DNA of 64,000 nt from CAG-791 sp000431495 (GTDB taxonomy: Bacteria; Bacillota; Clostridia; Lachnospirales; Lachnospiraceae). Below are positions 25,947-35,504 of this stretch, in pieces. Where the stretch lies: NCBI GenBank assembly GCA_052117605.1, contig JBQKIT010000006.1. One strand, 5' to 3'. The position numbers were made by a program, and so were the translations under genes. Positions within the stretch are counted from its first letter, which is position 1, and each line of letters begins with the position of its first letter. The notes below the pieces were generated by a model. It was not told the DNA's origin, ran no database searches, and saw only the letters and a list, made by a program, of their open reading frames with translations.

Positions 25947-27883
25947 ACAAGATTTATGGAGCAGCATGTTATATTCCGGATTACCCAAGGCCGCAGTTTG
26001 TCCGGAAGGCGTGGATCAATCTGAACGGAGCATGGAGCTTTTGCTTCGATGACAACGGGGAGGGCGGGGCGGACTGGCCGGCCATCGGACTTCCGGGGGA
26101 CAGAGTCCGGGAAATCCAGGTTCCTTTTACCTATGAGACCGCTGCGAGCGGCATCGGGGACGAGACGGTGCATTCCTGCGTGTGGTATGAAAAGAGCTTC
26201 TCCATTGCGGGAAATTCTTCGAAGCTGAGCGACGGACAGAAAAACGGAATGGAAGATGCCCTGGAGCAGGACGGCGGACAGAAGGTCGGAACGGACGGAA
26301 AGCGGCTGCTTCTTCATTTTGAGGGCAGTGATTTCGAGACTACGGTCTGGATCAACGGGAAGAAGGCGGGAAGCCACAGGGGCGGCTATGAGCGGTTTTC
26401 CTTCGACATCACAGACAGCATCTGTGCCGGAGAAAATCGCATTGTCGTCTGCGTGAAGGATTCTCTCAGCCGGGAGCAGCCGCGCGGCAAGCAGCGCTGG
26501 ATGAAGGAGAATTTTGCCTGCTGGTACGTGCAGACAACCGGAATCTGGAAGACGGTCTGGATGGAATGGGTGCCGGAGGCCTATCTGGAGCGGGTGAAGC
26601 TGACGCCGGATCTGCAGAGAAATGAAATCGAGGCGGAGGTCTCCCTGAACCTGGAGCATTTTCGGAAGAATGGCTGCGGGACGGATGGAGGCTCAGCGGA
26701 AGCTGACGGGACCTGCGGGGCAGATGGAGCTTCCGGGGCAGATATGTCCTCTCTGGAGGTTGAGGCGGTCGTATTTTACCACGGGGAGCTGACGGCAAGA
26801 GCAAGGCTTCTGGCGCAGGAGCACCTTGTCTTCCGGATCGGACTGGACAAGCCGGATCCTGTGGATCAGTGGGGCGTGCACCTCTGGAGCCCGGAAGCAC
26901 CGAATTTATATGACATGGAGCTTCGGCTCCTTCGGGACGGAAAGGAGATTGACCGCGCGGATTCCTATTTCGGAATGAGAGAGGTGCAGATCAAGGATTC
27001 CCAGGTTCTTCTGAACGGCGCTCCGGTTTATCAGAAGCTGATTCTGGATCAGGGCTACTGGGAGGAAAGTCATCTGACTCCGCCCTCGGAGCAGGCACTG
27101 ATCGAGGACATCGACCGGATTCATGAGCTTGGCTACAATGGCCTTCGCAAGCATCAGAAGCTTGAGGATGAGCGCTTTCTGTACTGGTGTGATGTGAAGG
27201 GAATGCTTGTCTGGAGCGAGATGGCGGCCTTCTATTCGTATTCCGATGCGGCGGTGGAGCAGTTTACCCGCGAGTGGGCAGAGATTGTCCGGCAGAACTA
27301 CAATCATCCGTCGATCATTACCTGGGTTCCTCTGAACGAATCCTGGGGGATTCCGAAGGTCAGGACCGATCGCTCGCAGCAGTGTTTCACGGAAGCCATC
27401 TATTACCTGACGAAGAGCCTGGATCCCATGCGGCCCGTTGTTGTAAACGACGGATGGGAGCATACCGTATCGGACCTTCTTACCCTGCACGACTATGAGG
27501 CGTGGGGAGATGCGCTTGCGGACCGGTATCTGACCCGGAAGGAGGACATTCTTGCCGGAAGGCTGCCGCACTGCAAGGATCATTTTGCCCTGGCGGAGGG
27601 GTATTCCTACCGCGGCCAGCCGGTCCTCATCAGTGAGTACGGAGGAATTGCCTTTGCGGGAGCAGGGGAGGGCTGGGGCTACGGAGATATGGTGAAGGAT
27701 GAGGAGGAATTCATCCGGCGTTTTGACTCTGTGACGTCTGCCATCAAGGCACTTCCGTATGTGTGCGGATATTGCTATACACAGGTTTCGGACGTGCAGC
27801 AGGAGATCAACGGACTCATGACAGCGGATCGGAAGTTCAAGGTGGATCCGTCCGCCATCCGGGAAATCAACAATCGGCCGTAA
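25943..27883 (+). CDS. glycoside hydrolase family 2 protein
   Basis: Family 2 includes beta-galactosidases, beta-mannosidases and beta-glucuronidases. The 646-residue protein has the sugar-binding domain ('FEGSDFETTVWINGKKAGSH'), an immunoglobulin-like domain with a Gly/Ala/Asp-rich insertion near residue 250, and the TIM barrel with acid/base Glu in 'VPLNESWGIP' and nucleophile Glu in 'LISEYGGIAF'. It starts with TTG at 25943, overlapping the mannosidase stop (TTGA), with AGGAGGAA upstream. No signal peptide. Exact specificity is not clear; context suggests beta-mannoside or beta-glucuronide removal. Confidence 0.9.
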   Translation: MNKIYGAACYIPDYPRPQFVRKAWINLNGAWSFCFDDNGEGGADWPAIGLPGDRVREIQVPFTYETAASGIGDETVHSCVWYEKSFSIAGNSSKLSDGQKNGMEDALEQDGGQKVGTDGKRLLLHFEGSDFETTVWINGKKAGSHRGGYERFSFDITDSICAGENRIVVCVKDSLSREQPRGKQRWMKENFACWYVQTTGIWKTVWMEWVPEAYLERVKLTPDLQRNEIEAEVSLNLEHFRKNGCGTDGGSAEADGTCGADGASGADMSSLEVEAVVFYHGELTARARLLAQEHLVFRIGLDKPDPVDQWGVHLWSPEAPNLYDMELRLLRDGKEIDRADSYFGMREVQIKDSQVLLNGAPVYQKLILDQGYWEESHLTPPSEQALIEDIDRIHELGYNGLRKHQKLEDERFLYWCDVKGMLVWSEMAAFYSYSDAAVEQFTREWAEIVRQNYNHPSIITWVPLNESWGIPKVRTDRSQQCFTEAIYYLTKSLDPMRPVVVNDGWEHTVSDLLTLHDYEAWGDALADRYLTRKEDILAGRLPHCKDHFALAEGYSYRGQPVLISEYGGIAFAGAGEGWGYGDMVKDEEEFIRRFDSVTSAIKALPYVCGYCYTQVSDVQQEINGLMTADRKFKVDPSAIREINNRP

Positions 27884-27971
27884 AGCGGCATTTCAATGTC
27901 GCTTTCAAACTGTCGCATCGGTGCTGACTGCACCGGCTGCGCATTCGGCAAAACCGCCTTCGCGGATTTTT

Positions 27972-27982
27972 CCTCAGCGAGG
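27972..27982 (+). promoter_or_regulatory. CCTCAGCGAGG hairpin at the GH20 ribosome binding site
   Basis: CCTC-AGC-GAGG forms a short hairpin whose 3' arm is the ribosome binding site of the GH20 gene. The same element, with similar flanks, stands before rnfC (34126-34136). Confidence 0.55.
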
Positions 27983-27987
27983 TTACT

Positions 27988-29865
27988 ATGAAAATAAGGG
28001 ATATCAAGGGCATTGCCCCGGAACTGATTTGTGAAATTACTCCTGTTCTGGAGCGCGGAGCGGATACTAAAGCCTATGCGCTGACTGCAGAGCAGGGAAC
28101 GGTGGCCGGCTATCGTTATACGAAGTCGGACGGAGAGCTTCATATCGTTTATGGAACGAAGCCGGATTTATGCCGGGCACTTCTTGCAGCGGCGGGCAGT
28201 ACCGCGGCGGAAGGGAAGGGCGAGCGCTGGCTTTCCGAAATCGGCTATATGGCGGACTGCTCCAGAAATGCCGTGGCCAGAGTGGATACCCTGAAGCACC
28301 TGGCCAGACAGGCGGCTCTGATGGGATATCATTTCATCGGGCTGTATCTGGAGGATACTCTTGCGATCCCGGAGGAGCCGTATTTTGGCTACATGCGCGG
28401 AGCCTATACGAAGGAAGAGATCGCAGAGGTTGTCCGCTATGCAGAGCTCTTCGGCGTAGAGATTCGTCCGTATGTCGAGACACTGGCACACCTCAATCAG
28501 ATTACCAGGTATGAGCGTTATCAGAAATTCATTGACACCGACGATATTCTCCTTGCCGGGGATGAGCGGACGTATGAGTTCCTCGATCATTACCTGAAGG
28601 CGGTGTCCGATGCATTTCCGTCCCGCCGTGTGAATCTCGGAATGGATGAGGCCCACATGGTCGGACTCGGCAAATATCTGGACGCGCACGGCTATCAGAA
28701 CCGTGTGGAAATCATTCAGAAGCATCTGGAACGCGTCATGGAGATCTGCAGAAAATACGGCCTTCAGCCACAGATGTGGAGCGACATGTTCTTCCGCCTT
28801 GCGTTTGGCGGGGAGTACTATGTGAAAGACAAGCCCATGGCGGACAACGTGAAGATCCCGGAGGGGCTGGAGCTTGTTTACTGGGATTATTATTCGGCAG
28901 ACGAAGAGCATTATGATGATATGCTCCGCCAGCACCGAAAGATGACAGACAAGGTGAGCTTTGCCGGGGGCGTATGGAAGTGGATCGGCTTTGCGCCGCA
29001 CAATCGCTACAGCGCTGTGATCGGAAAGGCGGCCCTTTCTTCGTGCAGAAGAAACGGAATCACCTCCGTGGTGATGACCGGCTGGGGAGACAACGGCGGA
29101 GAAGCCAGCCAGTTCTCGATTCTGCCCGGATTGTTTGAGGATGCCCGGCTGGTCTATGAGGATAACCTGCCGGAAGCTGCATTTTATGCACTGACCGGAA
29201 TCCGGGAAGAGGACTATATGAAGCTTGATCTCAGCAACCCTCTTCCGGCGCGTGAGGACCGCGTGAACAACGCAGGAAAGTTCCTTCTCTACAACGATGC
29301 TCTGCTTGGGGTATTCGATCCGCTCGCACAGCAGCTGGCAAGCGGATATTACGAGGATGCGGCGAACCAGCTGTCAAATGGGTACTACGAGAATGCGGCG
29401 AAGCAGCTGGAACAGGCGGTCAGGGACAGCAGCGGCAGCAGCCTCTGCTACGTTCTGAAGACGCAGGCCTCTCTGTGCAGGGTTTTGCAGGATAAGGCGA
29501 ATCTTGGCACGGTCATCCGAACGGCGTATGACGCAGGAGACCGGGAAAAGCTCCGGGAAATTGCGGAGGAAGTCATCCCGCAGCTGCTCGGAAAGCTGGA
29601 CCGGTTCTATCAGGATTTCCGGAAGCAGTGGATGAGTGAGAACAAGGCCTTTGGCTTTGAGGTGCAGTCGCTCCGGATCGGCGGGCTTCGTCAGCGGATT
29701 CTGGAGGTGCAGCAGCGCATGGAGGAATATCTGTCGGGAGAGCTTGCCGAAATTGACGAGCTGGAGAAGCCGGTTCTTCCGTTTGCGTACTGCGAAGGCG
29801 CAGACGTCACCACTCTTGACTATAACCGGTGGAATTACATTGTGACGACGGCTGTGATTGGATAA
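27988..29865 (+). CDS. glycoside hydrolase family 20 beta-N-acetylhexosaminidase-like protein
   Basis: GH20 enzymes release terminal GlcNAc or GalNAc by substrate-assisted catalysis. The 625-residue protein has an N-terminal alpha/beta domain and a TIM barrel with 'MGYHFIGLYLEDTLAIPEEPYFG', 'LNLGMDEAHM' (catalytic Asp-Glu near residue 223) and 'VYWDYYS'. Residues near 450-475 contain a short internal duplication ('QLASGYYEDAAN', 'QLSNGYYENAAK'). The C-terminal region is helical. No signal peptide, so it is probably cytoplasmic. It follows GH38 and GH2 on the same strand and likely completes N-glycan or mucin-glycan trimming. Confidence 0.9.
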   Translation: MKIRDIKGIAPELICEITPVLERGADTKAYALTAEQGTVAGYRYTKSDGELHIVYGTKPDLCRALLAAAGSTAAEGKGERWLSEIGYMADCSRNAVARVDTLKHLARQAALMGYHFIGLYLEDTLAIPEEPYFGYMRGAYTKEEIAEVVRYAELFGVEIRPYVETLAHLNQITRYERYQKFIDTDDILLAGDERTYEFLDHYLKAVSDAFPSRRVNLGMDEAHMVGLGKYLDAHGYQNRVEIIQKHLERVMEICRKYGLQPQMWSDMFFRLAFGGEYYVKDKPMADNVKIPEGLELVYWDYYSADEEHYDDMLRQHRKMTDKVSFAGGVWKWIGFAPHNRYSAVIGKAALSSCRRNGITSVVMTGWGDNGGEASQFSILPGLFEDARLVYEDNLPEAAFYALTGIREEDYMKLDLSNPLPAREDRVNNAGKFLLYNDALLGVFDPLAQQLASGYYEDAANQLSNGYYENAAKQLEQAVRDSSGSSLCYVLKTQASLCRVLQDKANLGTVIRTAYDAGDREKLREIAEEVIPQLLGKLDRFYQDFRKQWMSENKAFGFEVQSLRIGGLRQRILEVQQRMEEYLSGELAEIDELEKPVLPFAYCEGADVTTLDYNRWNYIVTTAVIG

Positions 29866-29893
29866 TTCAAAGCACAGCGTTTCCATGAAATCA

Positions 29894-29931
29894 CCCGCAG
29901 CGGATGGCCCGTATGAGCTATCTGCTGCGGG
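29894..29931 (+). other. hairpin after GH20
   Basis: CCCGCAGC pairs with GCTGCGGG (12 pairs with one mismatch, counting GAT/ATC inside). No T-run follows, so readthrough into the CE2 pseudogene is possible. Confidence 0.55.
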
Positions 29932-29958
29932 AATGGCATGCAATAAAGGATGTGAGAC

Positions 29959-30993
29959 ATGGCGGAGGGAAGAAGCTTATCCTGTGAGCTGATCTCGGAT
30001 TATTGCGAAGATCAAACGGACGGCACGTAGTATCCCTGCTATATGGCGCTGTACTTGGATCATCAGCTGGTACGGCGCTTTCCGCTTATGCCGGGAAGGC
30101 ACCTCTATCCGCTCCTTCCGGAGGGGGAGAATTCGAAGCGGGATGCCTGGAAGTGGGAGGATCCGGAAGGGAATGATTCGAAGGAAGATCTCCGGACGAT
30201 GGTGGTCCGTCTTGTGAAGGAATCCGAGGTGCAGTATGCATCCTCGGGAATTCTGGCCTTTTACACCGATGAGGAAGCAGAGATCCGGCCGACAGATAAA
30301 AAAGACCGGAGAATTGAGTTTATCGGAGTTTCCATTACCTGCGGCAATGGAGTGCTTGGGAAACCGGAGAATTTGTTTTCTACGGAAACCGAAAGTGCGG
30401 ACGATGCCTTTGCAGTTCAGTGTGCAAGAGCGTTGGGTGCGGATTATCAGCTGGTTTCCTTCAGCGGAATCGGCGTGATTTCCAGGTATATAGCACCGGA
30501 GGAGAATGAGCCTTTGACGGATGTGCTGATGCCTGCCCTTTATCCGGATACTGACGCGGTGCTTGCAAAAAGGTATGGATGGAGGCCGGAGAGCTGGGAT
30601 TTTTCAAGCTTTTGTCCGCAGGTAGTTGTCATCAATCTGGGAACCAATGATGACAGCTATACCAGAGGAATCCGGGAGAGGGAAGAGCGGTTTGAAGAGG
30701 AATACTGCGAGTTTGTAAGGAACATTCATCGCCGGAATCCCGGAGCGGAAATTGTCTGTACCTTCGGCGTGATGTCGCAAAGGCTCCTTCCCAGAGTGGA
30801 GGAAGCCGTGCAAAGGCTCTCAGAGAGTGGCGTTCCTGTTCGGATGCACCGCGAGGAGCCCATGCTTCCCGGTGAAGTGACCGGATGTGATGGACACTCC
30901 TCTGCCCAAAGACAGCGCAAAATGGCGGAATCCCTGACCGGATTTCTTTTGCAGGAGATTTTCCGGGAAGATTTCGCAGAGGATATGGCATGA
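29959..30993 (+). pseudogene. CE2-type SGNH acetylesterase interrupted by an amber codon
   Basis: CE2 esterases remove acetyl groups from xylan or other glycans and have a jelly-roll plus an SGNH domain. An ATG at 29959 with AAAGGATGTGAG upstream opens a frame that meets TAG at 30028-30030 and then continues without a break to 30993. Restart at ATG 30043 would give 316 residues. The SGNH domain has 'IEFIGVSITCGNGV' in which the usual GDSIT is GVSIT (Asp to Val; Ser kept), 'INLGTNDDSY' and 'DGHSSAQ' with the His/Asp pair. The jelly-roll beginning also looks short. Probably inactive, unless the stop is read through. Confidence 0.75.
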
Positions 30994-30996
30994 CAG

Positions 30997-31092
30997 AAAG
31001 CGGGCAGGAGTAAGCAGAAAGCTGGCAGAAGAAAGCAGGCGAAAGCAGAAGAAAGCGGAAAAAACAGGCGAAGGCAGAAGAAAGCGGGAGAA
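30997..31092 (+). repeat. purine-rich imperfect repeats
   Basis: Recurring GCAGAAGAAAGCGGG-like units of roughly 13-27 nt fill the gap before the acyltransferase-like gene. No promoter is visible in them. Confidence 0.6.
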
Positions 31093-31097
31093 GCGTT

Positions 31098-31931
31098 TTG
31101 AGTTACAGAGAATTTTTGGAACGGATCAATATGACGCAGGAGGTCACAGACAAGTTTGTCCGGATGGCCGGGGAACGAGATGATAGTTTTGCTGCCGATG
31201 AGCGGGCGTTTTGGGCGCTTTCCGGAATGCAGGGAAATGCGCTGAACAGGGAGTCGGAAGAGACTTTGAATCTACGGGCAAATGAACCGGAGCATGGCCT
31301 GGATGAGCTTTTTCAGCAGACAATGGCTGCATATGAAGCGAGGAAACAGGAGCCCTGGAACCGGATCAGCGAGGAAATTTATATCGAGACGATGAAGTGC
31401 TTCTCTCGCTTTGTGCGGGAGCACAAGGTGTCGTATGGCGTGTATGGGTTTGACCGCGGCTTCTGGACACCGCATCAGATTGAAGGAAAGCTGTTTCGCA
31501 TCGGAGAGCTGGAATATCAGATCGATGATGAAGAGAAGGTGATTAGCATCCATATTCCGAGTGATGCAGATCTGTCCGATGACCGGGTGGATGCATCGTA
31601 TGCAGAGCAGAAGCAGTTCTTTGCAGAGAATTTTCCGGAAACAGCGGGGTGGCCCGAAATGTGTGAATCCTGGCTCCTTTCTCCTGCCCTGAAGGAGCTT
31701 CTGCCGTCGGATTCCAGAATTCTTGCATTTGCTGCCCGCTTCGAAATTACACAGACAAATCCGGACGCGACGGATTATCTGGAGTGGGTATACAAGCTTG
31801 CTGCCGGGCAGCAGAAGTCTGCAGAGCTGGAAAATCTCCGGGAGGATACCTCTCTGCAGAGAAGGATGAAGGATTTTCTTCGCGCGGGCGGAAAGGTTGG
31901 AATCGCCTGGGGCATCTGGAAAAAGTCATAG
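31098..31931 (+). CDS. acyltransferase-domain protein (GNAT_C/DUF5596-like)
   Basis: The 277-residue protein resembles the uncharacterised Firmicutes acyltransferase-domain family with an N-terminal and a GNAT-like C-terminal region. Typical parts are 'DRGFWTPHQIEGKLFRIGEL', 'ISIHIPSDADLSDD', 'CESWLLSPALKELLP' and 'ILAFAARFEI'. In related clusters it is linked to glycoside hydrolase genes (family knowledge, weakly remembered). The start at TTG 31098 has GGGAGAAGCG upstream. Substrate is unknown. Two 52-nt hairpin repeats begin inside the stop codon region. Confidence 0.7.
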   Translation: MSYREFLERINMTQEVTDKFVRMAGERDDSFAADERAFWALSGMQGNALNRESEETLNLRANEPEHGLDELFQQTMAAYEARKQEPWNRISEEIYIETMKCFSRFVREHKVSYGVYGFDRGFWTPHQIEGKLFRIGELEYQIDDEEKVISIHIPSDADLSDDRVDASYAEQKQFFAENFPETAGWPEMCESWLLSPALKELLPSDSRILAFAARFEITQTNPDATDYLEWVYKLAAGQQKSAELENLREDTSLQRRMKDFLRAGGKVGIAWGIWKKS

Positions 31932-32060
31932 CATCCTGAATTGCAGAAAATGTCCCGCAGGGATGATTTCCAGCGGGAAAATTGATCCTGATTTGCGAAA
32001 AAGCTCTTGCAGGGATGATTCCCGCCGGGAAATGCATCCTGATTTGGCTGGATTGCAGGA
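31928..32060 (+). repeat. 52-nt hairpin repeats, locus 1 (two units and a part)
   Basis: Units at 31928-31979 and 31980-32031, then a partial copy from 32032. Each has the core CATCCTGA...GGGATGATTTCC...GGGAA that folds with its neighbour into a hairpin. Confidence 0.85.
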
Positions 32061-32107
32061 ATCCAGAGAAAACCAGAGAAAAGCCCTATGAAATGTCCAC
32101 CAAATAA

Positions 32108-32141
32108 GTATTAATATCCTCTCGGAATATGTGTTAATATC
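32108..32141 (+). promoter_or_regulatory. paired 11-nt direct repeats before the EAL gene
   Basis: GTATTAATATC (32108-32118) and GTGTTAATATC (32131-32141), 23 bases apart, just upstream of the ATG. They could be a regulator site or overlapping -10 elements. Confidence 0.4.
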
Positions 32142-32150
32142 TTAGGTATT

Positions 32151-34082
32151 ATGATATATCCGAGCGGCCGATACAATTTGAATTTTGATCTGTGTGCGGG
32201 GTTTCTGAACCTTTTTCTTCTGTTTACTTTTTTCAGGAAGAAGAATGTCCGGAATCTCCGTTCGCATCTTGTTGCGCTTATGACACTGACGCTGATGCTT
32301 TCTGCGTTTGCTGAGTTTGCGACAGGAGCGTTTCGTAATGTCGGCAGCAGCAATCTTCTCCTTCTGGAGACTGTGACCTGTTTTGCTCATTTCTTTCATA
32401 TTTCCGTGGAGTATCTGATGGCGCTCTATGTGCTCGAGCTGACCGGGCGGGCCTACAGCTACACATGGAAGAAATATCTGATCTTTTCCATTCCCGAAAT
32501 TGCGCTTGCAGTGGCAACGGTTCTTCCATGCATCCGCAGACTTCTTTATTCCTATGACGTTTCCGGGCAGTACACCAGGGAGAGCTTTTATCCGTTTTAT
32601 GCGTTTGTAGCGAGCTGCTATGTCCTTTACAGCATGCTGCTTCTTCTTAGGTATCGGAAATCCATGGGAAAGGATTTCTGGTACATTCTGATCTGCTTTT
32701 ATGCTTTTCTTGGCGGACTGATTCTGGAGCTGATCAATCCATATCTACGCGCTTCCATTTTCATGCAGTCGCTCTTTCTGACCGGGTGTTTCCTGATTCT
32801 TGAGAACAACGATGAAATGATGGATGCAGAAACCGGACTTTTCAGTGCGTATGCGCTGAAAAGGGATGCCGAGGTTCTGTTCGGAAATCGGATGTCTTCC
32901 TATGCCATTTCCGTGAAGCTGCAGCATTATCAGCATTACAGCATGATGCTCGGTATGGATACCACGAATCGGATTCTGAGAGAGCTTGGCAGATGGCTGA
33001 TGAGGTTTGAGGGAGCAAGAACGCATATTTACCGCACGGGAACCGGCGAGTTTGCACTGCTCCTCGGCGGTTGTACGGAGGAAGCGGCTTCTTCTGTGGC
33101 ACAGCAGATTCTGAACAAGTTCTCCGGAGTCTGGGAGTTCCATACCATGAGGATGCCGATTTCCGTTCAGGTCTGGATGACGAAGGTGCCGGAGCAGATG
33201 AAGACGCAGGAGCAGCTGGAGATTTTTGTCGGAGCGGAATACAACGACCGGCTGCCGAAGGACCGGATCTATCTGGCAGATGAGCTGCGGGAGGAGGAGC
33301 GCAGAATTTCCGTGGAGATGGCGGTCCGGAGGGCGTTGGAAAATCGTTCGCTGGAAGTTTATTATCAGCCGATTTATGATACAAAATGTGGAAAAATACA
33401 TTCGGCAGAGGCTTTGGTGCGCCTGAAGGATGAGGAGCTTGGAATGATTTCTCCGGAAGAATTTATTCCGGTTGCAGAGCAGACCGGTATGATTGCACAG
33501 ATCGGGGATTTTGTTTTCACGGAGGTGTGCCGATTCCTCTCCTCCGGAGCTCCGCAGCATGCAGGTCTTCAGTTTGTGGAAGTAAATCTGTCAGCTGTTC
33601 AGTGCATGGATACGCAGCTTCCGGAGCGCCTGCTTTCCATCGCGGAAGGCTATGGGGTCTCAACGTCGGAAATCAATCTGGAAATTACGGAATCTGCAAT
33701 GGTATACTCCATAAACACCATGCGAAGTGTTATGGAGGAGCTGACGAAAGACGGCTTTTCTTTTGCCCTGGATGATTTCGGAACCGGACGGGCAAACCTG
33801 TCCTACCTTCAGAATTTCCCGTTTCGGATTATCAAGGTGGACAAAAGCTTTCTGTGGGCAGAAGGGGAGAGCGAGGACGATCATGTGATCTTTGAGAACA
33901 TGCTTTCCCTCATCCGGGGACTTCGGCGCGAGGCAGTGGCAGAGGGCGTGGAAACGAAGGAGCAGCGGGATATGCTCATTTCGCACGGCGTCGAATATCT
34001 GCAGGGCTTCTACTACTCGAAACCGGTGCCGGAGCAGGATTTTATGAAATATCTGGAAGAATTTGAGATGGCAAAACAGTAG
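32151..34082 (+). CDS. membrane EAL-domain c-di-GMP phosphodiesterase with degenerate GGDEF
   Basis: The 643-residue protein has about seven membrane helices in residues 1-230, a GGDEF-type domain whose signature is 'RTGTGEFALLLGG' (not GG[DE]EF, so probably no cyclase activity), and an EAL domain from about 390. The EAL domain keeps 'SAEALVRLKD', 'NLEITESA', 'ALDDFGTGRANLSYL', 'IIKVDKSFL' and 'AEGVET', the metal and catalytic residues. It most likely degrades c-di-GMP, possibly in response to a signal sensed by the membrane part. The binding site (TTAGG) is weak. Next gene rnfC is 60 bases downstream. Confidence 0.92.
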   Translation: MIYPSGRYNLNFDLCAGFLNLFLLFTFFRKKNVRNLRSHLVALMTLTLMLSAFAEFATGAFRNVGSSNLLLLETVTCFAHFFHISVEYLMALYVLELTGRAYSYTWKKYLIFSIPEIALAVATVLPCIRRLLYSYDVSGQYTRESFYPFYAFVASCYVLYSMLLLLRYRKSMGKDFWYILICFYAFLGGLILELINPYLRASIFMQSLFLTGCFLILENNDEMMDAETGLFSAYALKRDAEVLFGNRMSSYAISVKLQHYQHYSMMLGMDTTNRILRELGRWLMRFEGARTHIYRTGTGEFALLLGGCTEEAASSVAQQILNKFSGVWEFHTMRMPISVQVWMTKVPEQMKTQEQLEIFVGAEYNDRLPKDRIYLADELREEERRISVEMAVRRALENRSLEVYYQPIYDTKCGKIHSAEALVRLKDEELGMISPEEFIPVAEQTGMIAQIGDFVFTEVCRFLSSGAPQHAGLQFVEVNLSAVQCMDTQLPERLLSIAEGYGVSTSEINLEITESAMVYSINTMRSVMEELTKDGFSFALDDFGTGRANLSYLQNFPFRIIKVDKSFLWAEGESEDDHVIFENMLSLIRGLRREAVAEGVETKEQRDMLISHGVEYLQGFYYSKPVPEQDFMKYLEEFEMAKQ

Positions 34083-34125
34083 CCTCTCCGGGAGGCCGGA
34101 ATAAAAAGCGGCTTCGCAAATTTTG

Positions 34126-34136
34126 CCTCAGCGAGG
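34126..34136 (+). promoter_or_regulatory. CCTCAGCGAGG hairpin at the rnfC ribosome binding site
   Basis: Same element as before GH20 (27972-27982): CCTC-AGC-GAGG, with similar preceding CTTCGC and T-rich bases. Confidence 0.55.
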
Positions 34137-34142
34137 GATAAA

Positions 34143-35504
34143 ATGGCAAGACTGACATTCACGGGCGGGATTCACCCGTATTCCGGAAAGGACCTCTCGA
34201 AGGATCGGAAGATCCGGGAGGTATTTCCGTTTGAGGGGAAGATGTTTTTCCCGTTAAAACAGCACATCGGCGAGCCGGCAGTTCCTGTCGTGTCCCTGGG
34301 AGAATATGTCTGCTGCGGGCAGCTGATCGCACGGGCGGACGGGGAGTTGTCCGCAAACCTTCATTCCTCGGTGTCGGGGAGAGTGGTTGCGATGGAGGAC
34401 GTGCCGGACATTTCGGGGAAGCCGGTTCCTTCCATTATTATTGAGAATGACGGGCAGTATGTGCCGTTTGCAAGGCGGCATGACATCGATCCTACGCACA
34501 TGACGAGGCAGGAAATCCTGACGGCGATCCGGGATGCGGGCATTGCAGGTCTTGGCGGCTCGGGACTTCCGACGGAATATAAGCTTCTGAATGCCAGCAG
34601 GACGACGATGAATACGATTATTGCCAACTGCGTGGAGTGTGAGCCCTATCTGACCGGTGACTACCGCCGGATTCTGGAGGATCCCTGGAAGGTCATTGAC
34701 GGACTTGCCATTCTTCTTGGACTTTTCCCGAAGGCGAAGGGAATTATCGCCGTTTCCGAATCGAACCGCGAGGGGTTTCAGCTCCTTCGCGAGCTTCTGA
34801 TCGACAATCCGAGAATTTATGTGCGGCGCTGCAAGGATAAGTATCCGCAGGGCTCGGAGAGACAGCTGATTCATGCGGTCACCGGAAGGAGCCTGAATGC
34901 GAGAATGCTTCCCTATGAGATCGGGTGTCTCGTGGTGAATGCCCAGACGCTTGCCGCGGTCAGTGACGCGGTGCTTCTCGGGGAGCCGCTGATCAAAAGA
35001 GTGATTACCGTATCCGGGCCTGCCGCCGCAGCTCCCTGCAATCTCCGGGTCCGCCTCGGAGAGACCTACCGGGATGTTCTGGAGCAGGCAGGAAATCTCG
35101 GACGCTTTTATAAAGAGGACAACACGCTTCTTCTTGCGGGAGGGCCCATCACCGGGCATGAAATCCGGAATTTGGACGCCCCGGTCACCAAGCTCTCCTC
35201 CGCCATTACCTGCCTTCCGAAGAGCGCTTCGGAGGAAAAAAAGGAAACACCCTGCATCCGGTGCCGACGCTGTGTTCAGGCCTGTCCCGAGCAGCTTGTT
35301 CCGATGCAGCTTTTAAAGGATGCAAGACTTAGGAACAAGCCTGCCTTTGCGGAGCATGCCGGAATGGAGTGCTGCGACTGCGGCTGCTGCAGCTATGTCT
35401 GCCCGGCGGGCATTGATCTTGCCGCAGAGATCGGCGCGATGAAGCGGGAATGTCTTCGCAACAGCGCGCTTGCAGGAGATTACGCAAGGAGGTATCAGAT
35501 TTGA
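34143..35504 (+). CDS. rnfC: RnfC-like electron transport complex subunit
   Basis: RnfC docks NADH in the Rnf ferredoxin:NAD oxidoreductase, an ion pump at the cell membrane. The 453-residue protein has the N-terminal domain ('TFTGGIHPYSGKDLSKDR'), the flavin/NADH Rossmann region ('GIAGLGGSGLPTEYKL', 'VECEPYLTGDYR'), an SLBB-like part and two ferredoxin-type motifs near the C-terminus ('CIRCRRCVQACP' and 'CCDCGCCSYVCP'). Length is normal. It overlaps rnfD by four bases. The rest of the usual operon (rnfG, E, A, B) does not follow. Confidence 0.92.
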   Translation: MARLTFTGGIHPYSGKDLSKDRKIREVFPFEGKMFFPLKQHIGEPAVPVVSLGEYVCCGQLIARADGELSANLHSSVSGRVVAMEDVPDISGKPVPSIIIENDGQYVPFARRHDIDPTHMTRQEILTAIRDAGIAGLGGSGLPTEYKLLNASRTTMNTIIANCVECEPYLTGDYRRILEDPWKVIDGLAILLGLFPKAKGIIAVSESNREGFQLLRELLIDNPRIYVRRCKDKYPQGSERQLIHAVTGRSLNARMLPYEIGCLVVNAQTLAAVSDAVLLGEPLIKRVITVSGPAAAAPCNLRVRLGETYRDVLEQAGNLGRFYKEDNTLLLAGGPITGHEIRNLDAPVTKLSSAITCLPKSASEEKKETPCIRCRRCVQACPEQLVPMQLLKDARLRNKPAFAEHAGMECCDCGCCSYVCPAGIDLAAEIGAMKRECLRNSALAGDYARRYQI

